Part shown: positions 20,960 through 31,577 of the stretch, in pieces
Numbering within the stretch: position 1 is the first letter of the stretch
Layout of the letters: each line of letters starts with the position of its first letter
Origin: Adiantum capillus-veneris
Taxonomy: Eukaryota; Streptophyta; Polypodiopsida; Polypodiales; Pteridaceae
Direction: 5' to 3'
Assembly: GCA_014529385.2 (NCBI GenBank)
Contig: CM043952.1
Location: 64,752,370-64,816,369 of the forward strand
DNA: 64,000 nucleotides
Position numbers and translations under genes: made by a program
Notes under the pieces: generated by a model
Told to the model about the DNA's origin: nothing
The model's input: the letters and a program-made list of their open reading frames with translations, nothing else
Database searches by the model: none

Positions 20960-22202
20960 TGTAAGGTGCATCGGAATGAATGTTGAACTTTGCTCAAGAT
21001 GAGTGCCCCGAATTGTGCTCAAGGGTTCCTTTTACTTACGGAAGGGAGAGCCTTCCGTTCCTTTAGTGAGAGAGTGCAATGGACACAAACAAAGTGAATG
21101 GACACTGTGAATGGAAGTGCATGAGACTGAGAGATAGAGAAGAGAATACGACACCAGAGACGTTGTAAAACCCTCCTCCAAAGTCCTCCGAAGTCTCCAC
21201 CAGAGGCGAGAGCGGTCTACTTATGATTGCATAAATCTCTATAATGCTTGGACTTGCCAACGATGTCGACGACGATGAGGACACCGACGAGACAGACTGA
21301 AATCTGAAAATGCTAAGGGCTGAAATCTGCTAATCTTTATCTGTTGAATTTTGACTCTATGTCGATGACGATGTCGATGGTGACAATGCGACGACGCGCT
21401 GAAAACACAGATGCTGAAATTTGCATTTTCTAGGCTGAAACTATAAACTTCGATGGATCCCATCGTGCGGCAGGAACTGCTGCAGGAAGGTGAGATCTGC
21501 GAGGTTTGGGACTTGATCTGCGGTGTCTAAAGGCTGAAAACTGAAAACGCTAGTCCTATGGCTGATTCTGTCACGGTGATCTGCAAAAATGTTGAGGTTG
21601 ATTTGCAAACCAAAAACGCTAGGGCTGAAAACTGACCTTGCGGGGAAATCTGCTAACGCTAGTGCTGATCTGCTGTCTGCGAACTTGAGGGGAAATCTGC
21701 TAACGCTAGGGCTGATCTGTTGTCTGTTGTTGCCGCGAATTCGCAAGTGCAAAAACGCTGGCTGATCTGGTGCAAAACCGCTAGGCCTTTTGTTGAGAGA
21801 AACGCCAAAGTTGTCGTGGGGGTCGGTCTTGCTAAGAAGTTGCCTCTTCTGCCAGAAAGTGCTAGCTCTGGTTTGCTTATATATTATCTTAGCAAAATTG
21901 CCCTACCTAGTTTCCAACAAAAGTCACTTACAAATAATAAGTAAAAAATGTCAAAAATAGAAAAAATAGGTCTATGCACTGTAAAAATGCTCCTGACGGG
22001 TTCCGGTGGGAATGTTGATGATCATGCTATGTGCGACCAGAGGATATGTATCTACTCTAAGTGTCTGGACATGCACGGTCTGCGAATAGACTCACAAAAG
22101 TGCCAAATCACTTCCTATTCTAGACTGTGACTGCACTGAAATGAACCTTGATCATGCTGTAGCTTGTCCACGGTCACATAGGGTTGGATGTGTCACGTGA
22201 CA
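20960..22202 (-). mobile_element. 3' LTR (about 1.24 kb) of the antiparallel copy
   Basis: Read on the minus strand it begins at 22202 with TGTCACGTGACA, contains the same blocks as copies A and B in the same order, and ends GCACCTTACA at 20960. A polypurine tract lies just upstream, so this is a 3' LTR. It faces copy B across 525 bp. Confidence 0.88.
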
Positions 22203-22214
22203 TCCCCTCCTATT
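22203..22214 (-). promoter_or_regulatory. Polypurine tract
   Basis: On the minus strand ATAGGAGGGGA lies directly before TGTCACGTGACA, three bases after the ORF stop at 22210-22212. Confidence 0.8.
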
Positions 22215-22806
22215 CAAAGTGAGGTACTGTTACCAAATTGTATGGCGTCGAGGGAGATCGCCAATAGCATCCGAACCCTGGAAAGGACTCTTCGCCGGCC
22301 CACTCTGATGTGTGGGTCGTGCGATACTTGAACTTCATAAATATCGGCAACACTTGCTTCTTTGGGCCGTGCCAAAAGCGACACAAGGTCTTCTGTGGCT
22401 CCTTCAATGCTTCAACTTCGGCTAGAGTCATGCTTCTTCCTTCTTCAAGAATCTCCATGGCTGAAAATTCCTGAAACCACCTCCAACACAAAAACATGAA
22501 CATACCTATTCCATGTAAAGTGACTCGAAAAAATCTAATATTCTTAAAAGATTGTGCATGCAATGTAGATGAACATAGAGACGGAATGCCAAACCGTTCA
22601 TCAAACACATGCAAACAATGAGGTCGAATCTTGTCGTGCTGATCTAAATCAATCAACTATGGCAAAACACAATGGAAATGCCCACGCTTGGTGCTCATAC
22701 TTTCATGTGCTCTTTCTGCAACTGTGTCTTGCCAAGGAAGAGACAGGGATTGTGACTTCCTTGAATGCATACCTTTTCATGAATAATCCGCATACAAACG
22801 TGCTCA
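22210..22806 (-). pseudogene. C-terminal coding part of the antiparallel copy
   Basis: A 148-codon open stretch (22656 to 22210) ends just before the polypurine tract. Upstream of it, to 22806, the DNA matches in reverse the plus-strand sequence at 32270-32530, so both are parts of one family ORF. Readable blocks include LIDLDQHDKIRPHCLHV and, nearer the end, FMKFKYRTTHTSEWAGEES. I do not recognise the domain; it is not RT, RNase H or integrase. Several stops occur upstream of 22656. The ORF is split from its N-terminal part (30680-31471) by the insertion at 22811-30679. Confidence 0.6.
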
Positions 22807-23590
22807 ACGTTGTCGATAAATTTGCGGTCTTGCCAGGAAAGCACCAGGCTTATGGTTGTGAGAGTTTGTGAGAGAACTCAACAAAAACTATATGAAGGAG
22901 TTAAACCATAGATGCCATGAAGACTAGGGTTTGGAAAGAAGTGCAATCAAAGAAGACCCACTCTTTCTCTCTTGCACTCACACACACAAAGAAAGAACAC
23001 AAAAGAGAATGTCAAAACAACACAAAGATGAAAACATCAAGGCTATGGTCATATCGTATCATGGGTAGTATGAAAGGGTTAATAGATGAGTTAATGGCAT
23101 TCAATCTTGGCTGACCAAATATATATGTTTTTTCTAGTGATGGGGATTAATTGTGTATACAAATCCTCTTGGTTCATAGCAAGATAACTACGCTTACATC
23201 AAAAGAAAAGTTATAGTCTATAAGAGGTAGTATGATGGGATCCGGTCAAAGAAGTATTTCATTGAGCCTTCCTGGGCCAAAGAGAAACACTATACGTTGT
23301 TGAAAGTGTATTTTACGGCTAATCCATACGTTAATTCTAATAGATCATACAGAGTGAAAGAGATAGAAATTATCATCATGTGGATTATTCATCTAGGATA
23401 GTATGTGAAAAATGTATATATGAGAGAAGTGAAGAGATGAGAAGTTTCCCTACCAAGCTCTATTCTTGCCCGTAGGCAATAAGGATACTGCGGGGAGAGA
23501 TGTACCTGTAGCAAAGAGAACCTAGAATTTGTAGAGAGGATGAATTACTAAGAATGAGAGAGATAGGTTTGGTTAAGGAGATAAGATTAG

Positions 23591-23659
<69 letters not shown>

Positions 23660-24905
23660 GGATTAGAGATGAAAACGAAAACAATAAGAAATCAAGAAAA
23701 CATCAATGTAGAACACATCTTACTTGACAAACCCTTCGGCACCATTATTTATGGAGAGAGAAGAAGAGTGGATAATTCCACTTTGATTGATACACCAAGT
23801 GCAAGACCTTCTTTTATTAGAGTTGATCTTCCAAGGTTAGCTTGTTGCAAGAATGGCTAGTCTTCTTCTAGGAGAAAGTGTAGTCTTAGGCTTATGTTAA
23901 TGACTAAGTACAATTTGGCATTACTACTCCCTCCCTCATGAATTCCTCTCATCAATGGCTTGAATGCTTGAGTTCTTTTCAAGGAAGAAAAGGTCCCCAC
24001 GCTTGGTGCTCATACTTTCATGTGCTCTTTCTACAACTGTGTCTTGCCAAGGAAGAGACAGGGATTGTGACTTCCTTGAATGCATACCTTTTCATGAATA
24101 ATCCGCATACAAACGTGCTCAACGTTGTCGATAAATTTGCGGTCTTGCCAGGAAAGCACCAGGCTTATGGTTGTGAGAGTTTGTGAGAGAACTCAATAAA
24201 AACTATATGAAGGAGTTAAACCATAGATGCCATGAAGACTAGGGTTTGGAAAGAAGTGCAATCAAAGAAGACCCACTCTTTCTCTCTTGCACTCACACAC
24301 ACAAAGAAAGAACACAAAAGAGAATGTCAAAACAACACAAAGATGAAAACATCAAGGCTATGGTCATATCGTATCATGGGTAGTATGAAAGGGTTAATAG
24401 ATGAGTTAATGGCATTCAATCTTGGCTGACCAAATATATATGTTTTTTCTAGTGATGGGGATTAATTGTGTATACAAATCCTCTTGGTTCATAGCAAGAT
24501 AACTACGCTTACATCAAAAGAAAAGTTATAGTCTATAAGAGGTAGTATGATGGGATCCGGTCAAAGAAGTATTTCATTGAGCCTTCCTGGGCCAAAGAGA
24601 AACACTATACGTTGTTGAAAGTGTATTTTACGGCTAATCCATACGTTAATTCTAATAGATCATACAGAGTGAAAGAGATAGAAATTATCATCATGTGGAT
24701 TATTCATCTAGGATAGTATGTGAAAAATGTATATATGAGAGAAGTGAAGAGATGAGAAGTTTCCCTACCAAGCTCTATTCTTGCCCGTAGGCAATAAGGA
24801 TACTGCGGGGAGAGATGTACCTGTAGCAAAGAGAACCTAGAATTTGTAGAGAGGATGAATTACTAAGAATGAGAGAGATAGGTTTGGTTAAGGAGATAAG
24901 ATTAG

Positions 24906-24976
<71 letters not shown>

Positions 24977-25315
24977 GGATTAGAGATGAAAACGAAAACA
25001 ATAAGAAATCAAGAAAACATCAATGTAGAACACATCTTACTTGACAAACCCTTCGGCACCATTATTTATGGAGAGAGAAGAAGAGTGGATAATTCCACTT
25101 TGATTGATACACCAAGTGCAAGACCTTCTTTTATTAGAGTTGATCTTCCAAGGTTAGCTTGTTGCAAGAATGGCTAGTCTTCTTCTAGGAGAAAGTGTAG
25201 TCTTAGGCTTATGTTAATGACTAAGTACAATTTGGCATTACTACTCCCTCCCTCATGAATTCCTCTCATCAATGGATTGAATGCTTGAGTTCTTTTCAAG
25301 GAAGAAAAGGTCCCC
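22681..25315. repeat. 1315-bp tandem segmental duplication across an insertion border
   Basis: 22681-23995 and 23996-25312 are nearly identical. Each unit has about 130 bp of host-element sequence plus the first about 1185 bp of the 2-kb LTR. I see only about three substitutions (for example G/A in the CT-CAACTG word near 22720/24033 and C/A at 23958/25275) plus a 2-bp length change in the (TA)n run. At the junction, AAGGTCCCC meets CCCACGCTT with a shared CCC, which is microhomology at the breakpoint. Confidence 0.93.
23593..23656. repeat. (TA)n microsatellite in the LTR fragment
   Basis: About 30 TA units. The same array is at 24909-24973 in the complete left LTR and shorter, with an interruption, at 29454-29503 in the right LTR. 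It explains the length differences between copies. Confidence 0.95.
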
Positions 25316-26151
25316 TTTTATAGGTTAAGAGAACCCCCAAGGGTTTACACAAGAAGAGAGGAGCCAGTGTGAACAGGAATTGGAAAAGTTGGAAATGAGT
25401 TGTCCCTACATGATGTGGGCAGACTGGGGTCCAGTATTTTGATCATATCTCCTCAACCGTGGCTCCAAATAAAAAAGTAAAAATATGGGCAGAAAATTCA
25501 GCTCATTAGCTACGATTTTCATTTTAAAATCGTTTTCCAATTTGGATTGGAATCTTGTGTAAAAAAATCATCAAGATAGGGTCCATTTCTGGCAGCAAAA
25601 GTCTTCCTGTGGTCCCCTTAGCTTAGACTTTCATTTGATTCCAAAGGACACCTCATGCCATATGAAAGCATGACATTGCTCCTTGACAAAGTTTTGTAAT
25701 CATGCTTGCAATAATGCATTAAAATAAGTGTATCTTTGAAATCATGCCACCTAGTGTCCCACTAGGATTTGATTCCCTCCTAGTAGCTATTTAAAAACTA
25801 ATATTAAAAAAATATGAAAAATACATAGAATATATATATATATATTGTGGTTTACCCTAAATATAGGATCTAGCTAGGGTGTGAGATGATAATGAGATAG
25901 TATAAATAAAGAATCAATGCTTTTTGCCCCAAGTTAAAGAGGCGGAGCTATTGATGTTTTTCCCATAGTATTTTCTGATGGTAAAGTAAGAATAGGTTAC
26001 CCTTGAGAAAAATAATAAGATGAGATAGAAGGCTTATTATTATACTTAAATATGCATATGTACATTATAAGAAAGATAATTATGTATCTAAAAAGTTGCA
26101 AGATAACTCTTGTAGGATGCGTTCCCACTATGTACGTGTCATAGCACGACA
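24126..26151 (-). mobile_element. 3' LTR (2026 bp) of the gag-like element
   Basis: On the minus strand it begins TGTCGTGCTATGACACG and ends AATTTATCGACA. It parallels 28668-30679 throughout with scattered substitutions. Open frames inside it, such as the plus-strand stretch around 24986-25177, are chance translations repeated in every copy. Confidence 0.92.
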
Positions 26152-26164
26152 TCCACCCCCTCTA
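26152..26164 (-). promoter_or_regulatory. Polypurine tract of the gag-like element
   Basis: On the minus strand this reads TAGAGGGGGTGGA, directly before the 3' LTR start TGTCGTGC. Confidence 0.85.
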
Positions 26165-28438
26165 AACCTGCACATCCTCTGGCATGTGCCAACCTCATGG
26201 TAACTTGTGAAAGCAATTGTATCCCCTGTCATCCCATGACCTCCTCCAGGATCATATGGGTAACTCAAAAACTTGTATTGTACTAAGCATTGAGATTCTC
26301 CGCATCTTTTAATTCCTCTCAGATCAGAAGGAATTGTTATATACATCTGTCTCCAAAACATCTGTAACAAATCTCCATTATGCACAAAATCTTCATGACG
26401 TAGAGACATAAGTTCCTCATCCTCGTCTTCAAAAAACACTTCCAGACTTCCTGTAATATACTTGAAAGATTTTTGAAACTGCACTTCAACCTTCTCACCA
26501 ACCTCTAAATCCATATGTACCTCTTTCGCATAGAAGTCTGAATGTGCATCTTCATTCTCAAAAGAATCCTCTAGATAGCCTTTCTCAACATCGAGAGAAA
26601 CCTCAGAAATATGCATGGTAAACCTCTCATCAATTCTCTCACCTTTTACCAAATACCTCTCCAGCTTTACATCATAAAACTTTGCATACCTCTCAAATAT
26701 GGTGTCTAATTCCCTTTCCAAATCATCCTGGTAGGTATGCTACCGGTCACTTGTAACCGACTGCTCAAAAACCTCCTTGGAGTTAGTCTCTGACACAATA
26801 TCTTCACCCCTTCTTTCTTTTTGACCCATCGCTAAATTGTCTTCAACTGAATCATGTCTCCACTCATCTAGGGAGAACCCTTCTTCATTACATGACTCTG
26901 GTGTCAGCATAGAGCTAGCATCCTCTTCTTGCTTCAAGGCATCACCATGTATACCCTTCATATCCATAGCAGATAGATGCTCACAAACCTGCTTGCAATT
27001 TATACCCTGTGACACAAGACCTAAATCCCTTTTATGCCTCAGATATTGTTTGCATGCCTGCTGCTGCAGGCAATCGAAATTCTTAAAACCCTGTATAGTA
27101 GGCACTTTATGGCAAGCATATTTATTTGCATCTTCACACAGATCAGAAATATCACCCCAATCACAGACCATATCCGAAGAGGTTTCTTGCTCTTCTACTC
27201 TATCCTCTGATGTCACTTCAACCTGTATAGCATTCCCAAATATTTCTCTATCTTTGATTTGTGAATCTTGAAGATTCGTAGCTTCATCCGCAGAACCCCA
27301 ATCCTCATGCAGAGAATCTGCATCTGTCATTCCTGCAAACACGGCTTCAAAAACGTCATCATCACGAATAGGCAATCCAAAATCAGCTGAAGACTCCAAA
27401 CTTTGCATAACACCTTCCTCTACCATGGAATTGTGAAAGCTTGCTGCATCTAGCTCTAAATAAGGCACAATTTCATGAGTCATCTGCATCACATCTGCTA
27501 CCCCATATATACAAGACATAGTCAATGCACTCCTCTTCTTCCACCTCGTCTAGCTGAGGTACTTCACAATCCGCAATGCTACTAGCAGAGCTATACTCAC
27601 AAAGGAAGAGATTTTGAGTCACCCCCTCTAAATTAGCACTTTCGCAGCTAGGCATATCCATTGGGGTAGTACCACATGCATCAAACTCGCATAGAAAAGC
27701 ATTGATAATGACTTCTTCATCCTGGTATATGTCTTCAGCATAGGCATCCGGCTCTTCTAAACTTGGTAAAAGTTCCTGGATCTGCTCAAAAGTAGATTGT
27801 AGCACATCACTAATATAGCCCTCTTCCACCTGTTTTCACTTCACATCCTCTGTCAAAACCATAGCATCCTCATCCTTGTATATACACTCATGTGCATCTT
27901 CAAATGACTCAAAAGGAGCGTCCAAATCATCTATCATAGCCGACGAGTTTGCATCATCCTCTAAGTCGCTTTGAGCCGTTTCAGGCGCTTGGATAGCATC
28001 ATGAGAGTCATTATCTTGAGATATGAAAGTTACAAGACCCAAACGTGCATAAATAGCTTCCACTATGTCTGCTTCATCTGCATACAATAAATTTGCATCT
28101 TGCAAAAGATATGCATCTATTACTGCTTCTAAATTAGCCTGTATGGATGTGTTGACACTTGCATGGCTTACAGGAGACACCAACTCTAGCTGGTCACATC
28201 CACTTCCACTCTGCTCTATCTCTTGGTCTTGATGTTCCAAGCATACCTGTGTTATAGCTGTAGAAAACTCACCCCAGTTGCTTGCATATACACTTGCATA
28301 GTCCTGAACTTGGTGCTTGAAATCATCACTCACAAGTTCAACAAATGATGCAATCATCCAAGCTTTTGGAATTTCTTGAAGCCTCATCTCTGTCACATAG
28401 CACTCAAGATATCCTTCTGGATCATAGCCTTCGAATAT

Positions 28439-28555
28439 ACGGATTGCCTAGCGCTTTCAATCCCTTTTTGAATACGGTCTTCTTCTTTCAATCTCATTAT
28501 ATACGGATTGCCTAGCGCTTTCAATCCCTTTTTGAATCCAGTCTTCTTCTTCAAG
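28439..28555. repeat. 64-bp imperfect tandem duplication in the gag N-terminus
   Basis: GGATTGCCTAGCGCTTTCAA starts at 28441 and again at 28505. As 64 is not a multiple of three, it changes the reading frame and contributes to loss of the ORF. Confidence 0.9.
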
Positions 28556-28641
28556 ACATTTGCATCTGTCTACAAGCTCTTTCATTTCAGCATATAGCTG
28601 CTCCACTTTGCTAGCCATCTTTATGTACTCTCACCCCAGCT

Positions 28642-28661
28642 TGTTCACGTCGGGTTCACCA
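28642..28661 (-). promoter_or_regulatory. Putative primer binding site, tRNA not identified
   Basis: On the minus strand TGGTGAACCCGACGTGAACA starts six bases inside the 5' LTR, the correct place for a primer site and with the usual TGG start. I could not match it to a tRNA 3' end with certainty. Confidence 0.65.
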
Positions 28662-28667
28662 AAAATA

Positions 28668-29450
28668 TGTCGAGAAATTTGCGGTCTTGCCAGGAAAGCA
28701 CCGGGCTTATGGCTGTGAGAGTTTGTGAGAGAACTCAACAAAAACTATATGAAGGAGTTAAACCATAGATGCCATGAAGACTAGGGTTTGGAAATAAGTG
28801 CAATCAAAGAAGACCCACTCTTTCTCTCTTGCACTCACACACACAAAGAAAGAACACAAAAGAGAATGTCAAAACAACACAAAGATGAAAACATCAAGGC
28901 TATGGTCATATCGTATCATGGGTAGTATGAAAGGGTTAATAGATGAGTTAATGGCATTCAATCTTGGCTAACCAAATATATATGTTTTTTCTAGTGATGG
29001 GGATTAATTGTGTATACAAATCCTCTTGGTTCATAGCAAGATAACTAAGCTTACATCAAAAAAAAAAAAAAAGTCTATAAGAGGTAGTATGATGGGATCC
29101 GGTCAAAGAAGTATTTCATTGAGCCTTCCTGGGCCAAAGAGAAACACTATACGTTGTTGAAAGTGTATTTTACGGCTAATCCATACGTTAATTCTAATAG
29201 ATCATACAGAGTGAAAGCGATAGAAATTATCATCATGTGGATTATTTATCTAGGATAGTATGTGAAAAATGTATATATAAGAGAAGTGAAGAGATGAGAA
29301 GTTTCCCTACCAAGCTCTATTCTTGCCCGTAGGCAATAAGGATACTGCGGGGAGAGATGTACCTATAGCAAAGAGAACCTATAATTTGTAGAGAGGATGA
29401 ATTACTAAGAATGAGAGAGATAGGTTTGGTTAAGGAGATAATAAGATTAG

Positions 29451-29499
<49 letters not shown>

Positions 29500-30679
29500 A
29501 TATGTAGGATTAGAGATGAAAACGAAAACAATAAGAAATCAAGAAAACATCAATGTAGAACACATCTTACTTGACAAACCCTTCGGCACCATTATTGATG
29601 GAGAGAGAAGAAGAGTGGATAATTCCACTTTGATTGATACACCAAGTGCAAGACCTTCTTTGATTAGAGTTGATCTTCCAAGTTTAGCTTGTTGCAAGAA
29701 TGGCTAGTCTTCTTCTAGGAGAAAGTGTAGGCTTAGGCTTATGTTAATGACTAAGTACAATTTGGCATTACTACTCCCTCCCTCATGATTTCCTCTCATC
29801 AATGGCTTGAATGCTTGACTACTTTTCAAAGAAGAAAAGGTCCCCTTTTATAGGTTAAGGGAACCCCCAAGGGTTTACACAAGAAGAGGGGAGCCAGTGT
29901 GAACAGGAATTGGAAAAGTTGGAAATGAGTTGTCCCTGCATGGTGTGGGCAGACTGGGGTTCAGTATTTTGATCATATCTCCTCAACCGTGGCTCCAAAT
30001 AAAAAAGTAAAAATATGGGCAGAAAATTCAGCTCATTAGCTACGATTTTTATTTTAAAATTGTTTTCTAATTTGGATTGAAACCTTGTGTAAAAAAATCA
30101 TCAAGATAGGGTCCATTTTTGGCAGCAAAAGTCTTCCTGTGGTCCCCTTAGCTTAGACTTTCATTTGATTCCAAAGGACACCTCATGCCATATGAAAGCA
30201 TGACATTGCTCCTTGACAAAGTTTTGTAATCATGCTTGCAATAATGCATTAAAATAAGTGTATCTTTGAAATCATCCCACCTAGTGTCCCACTAGGATTT
30301 GATTCTCTCCTAGTAGCTATTTAAAAAGAAATATAAGAAAAATATGAAAAATACATAGAATATATATATATATTGGAGTTTACCCTAAATATAGGATCGA
30401 GCTAGGGTGTGAGATGATAATGAGATAGTAGAAATAAAGAATCAATGCTTTTTTCCCCAAGTTAAAGAGGCGGAGCTATTGATGCTTTTCCCATAGTATT
30501 TTTTGATGGTAAAGTAAGAATAGGTTACCATTGAGAAAAATAATAGGATGAGATAGAAGGCTTTTTATTATACTTAAATATGCATATGTACATTATAGGA
30601 AAGATAATTATGTATCTAAAAAGTTACAAGATAACTCTTATAGCATGCGTTCCCACTATGGACGTGTCACAGTACGACA
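28668..30679 (-). mobile_element. 5' LTR (2012 bp) of the gag-like element
   Basis: On the minus strand it begins TGTCGTACTGTGACACG at 30679 and ends AATTTCTCGACA at 28668. It differs from 24126-26151 by scattered substitutions, a poly-A expansion near 29060 and a shorter (TA)n. Confidence 0.92.
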
Positions 30680-31471
30680 ACGTACAATATGTCATGCCTA
30701 GGAAAAGGGATCACATAAAGACGCTCATTAAAATACAAGAAATGATCACGAATGAAACACTCGTACAATGCGTGGTGACTAATCATGCAAACACATAATA
30801 CTTCCTGTGAGGGTTCTTGAGACGTAGGCTTGAGAGCCAAGATCGGTTCTTTGTGATTGATTGAATCTGCAATGAGGTTAGCTTCACTAGAGAAAGTATC
30901 TACTAACACATCATCCTTGTTAACAATCACAACATCTTCATGCAAATCATCATGTTTGTGAGAAATCACATCTTGATCATCATGCAAATCATCATGCTTG
31001 TGAGAAATCACATCATGCAAATCATCATGCTTGTCATTCAAATCATCATGCAAATCCTGTGTATCATGCTTTGGAGAAGACGAGACTAAGAGAGTCTCCT
31101 TTTCTTGATTTTGTGCAAACTGGGCCTGCACTCTTTCATGTGTTGGTTGCCCTTCTCTTGTCTTGCTTTGTTCTCGCGATCAAACTCTGCTTGTCTTACT
31201 TTGGCTTCCAAGCGTGCTTGCTTGCGTTACACGCTGTGGCTGCCATTCTTTCTTCGTACTTACGATCAATTTTTACTTTTCTTGCTTCGCATTCTAACTT
31301 GTTGTCCATAAACATCTGCTCCAACTCCTCCATAGGAATTAGTGCAATCCTTAGCGTAGATGGGGAAGAGGGAGGGTCTGAAAAACCTCCTGGTGCGGAA
31401 AATTCTTCTTCGCCTCTCTCATGCTCATCACCTCCAAGCGAAGTATCCATTCCGCTTCCAGTGATGACCAT
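30680..31471 (-). pseudogene. N-terminal and His/Asp-repeat part of the family ORF (antiparallel copy)
   Basis: It starts at ATG 31471 (MVITGSGMDTSLGGDEHERG) and first runs 91 codons with a basic helix (EARKVKIDRKYEERMAA). A stop at 31196-31198 and a frame change lead to an open stretch from 31131 to 30667. There a low-complexity block repeats HDDL and SHKHDDL (about 31080-30930), followed by SSEANLIADSINHKEP and ECFIRDHFLYFNERLYVIPF. The last codons read into the LTR-flank junction at 30680. The ORF continues at 22806 across the insertion. The product is unknown; the MxITRSG start and position after a leader suggest a gag-like protein. The His/Asp repeats could bind metal, but that is speculation. 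Confidence 0.6.
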
Positions 31472-31577
31472 CCAGTGAAGTCTTGGGTTCTTGTGGGTTC
31501 TTGTGGTCTTGGGTTCTTAAATTCACGAGGAACTTGGGTTCCTGGGGTTCTTGAGTTCTTGAGGTTCTTGCGGGTCT
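31472..31577 (-). other. Truncated leader of the antiparallel copy
   Basis: On the minus strand it has the same CAAGAACCC-rich leader as 20770-20878. It ends at about 31577 with no primer site or 5' LTR, so this copy is 5' truncated. At this point the sequence switches to the plus-strand copy. Confidence 0.65.

Larger units (their letters stand above)
26128..28618 (-). pseudogene. Acidic gag-like ORF of the 2-kb-LTR element, broken
   Basis: The likely start is ATG at 28618 (MASKVEQLYAEMKELVDRC, coiled-coil-like). A 64-bp tandem duplication (28439-28555) then adds a stop. Open segments follow at 28396-27836, 27829-27473, 27525-26740 and 26721-26128; the first two share a frame and are separated by one stop, a frameshift near 27500 leads to the last two, and one stop separates those. 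FEGYDPEGYLECY followed by helices (28430-28230) resembles the start of a retrotransposon capsid domain. The rest, some 600 residues, is very rich in Asp, Glu, Cys and Ala with loosely repeated patterns such as DAYAEDIYQDEEVI. I see no zinc knuckle, protease or polymerase. The last segment ends inside the LTR. Function beyond a likely gag role is unknown. Confidence 0.65.
22811..30679 (-). mobile_element. Non-autonomous LTR element with ~2.0 kb LTRs and a gag-like ORF
   Basis: The LTRs are 24126-26151 and 28668-30679, plus a duplicated LTR fragment at 22811-23995. On the minus strand the order is 5' LTR (28668-30679), primer site (28642-28661), one broken acidic ORF (28618 to 26128), polypurine tract (26152-26164), 3' LTR. 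No RT, RNase H or integrase is visible, so it is a TR-GAG/LARD-like element. ACGT on both sides (22807-22810 and 30680-30683) is the target duplication. Joining the flanks gives CAACGTACAATATG, exactly the uninterrupted site in the paralogous sequence at about 32225-32240 (reverse complement). Confidence 0.9.

Noticed and set aside
23460-23684. Frames with Ile-Tyr runs (also near 24869 and 29411)
   Set aside because: They come from (TA)n inside the LTR and recur with each LTR copy.
22681-25315. A CRISPR-like or satellite array
   Set aside because: Only two long units exist, they match LTR and host-element sequence, and no spacer pattern is present. The organism is a eukaryote.
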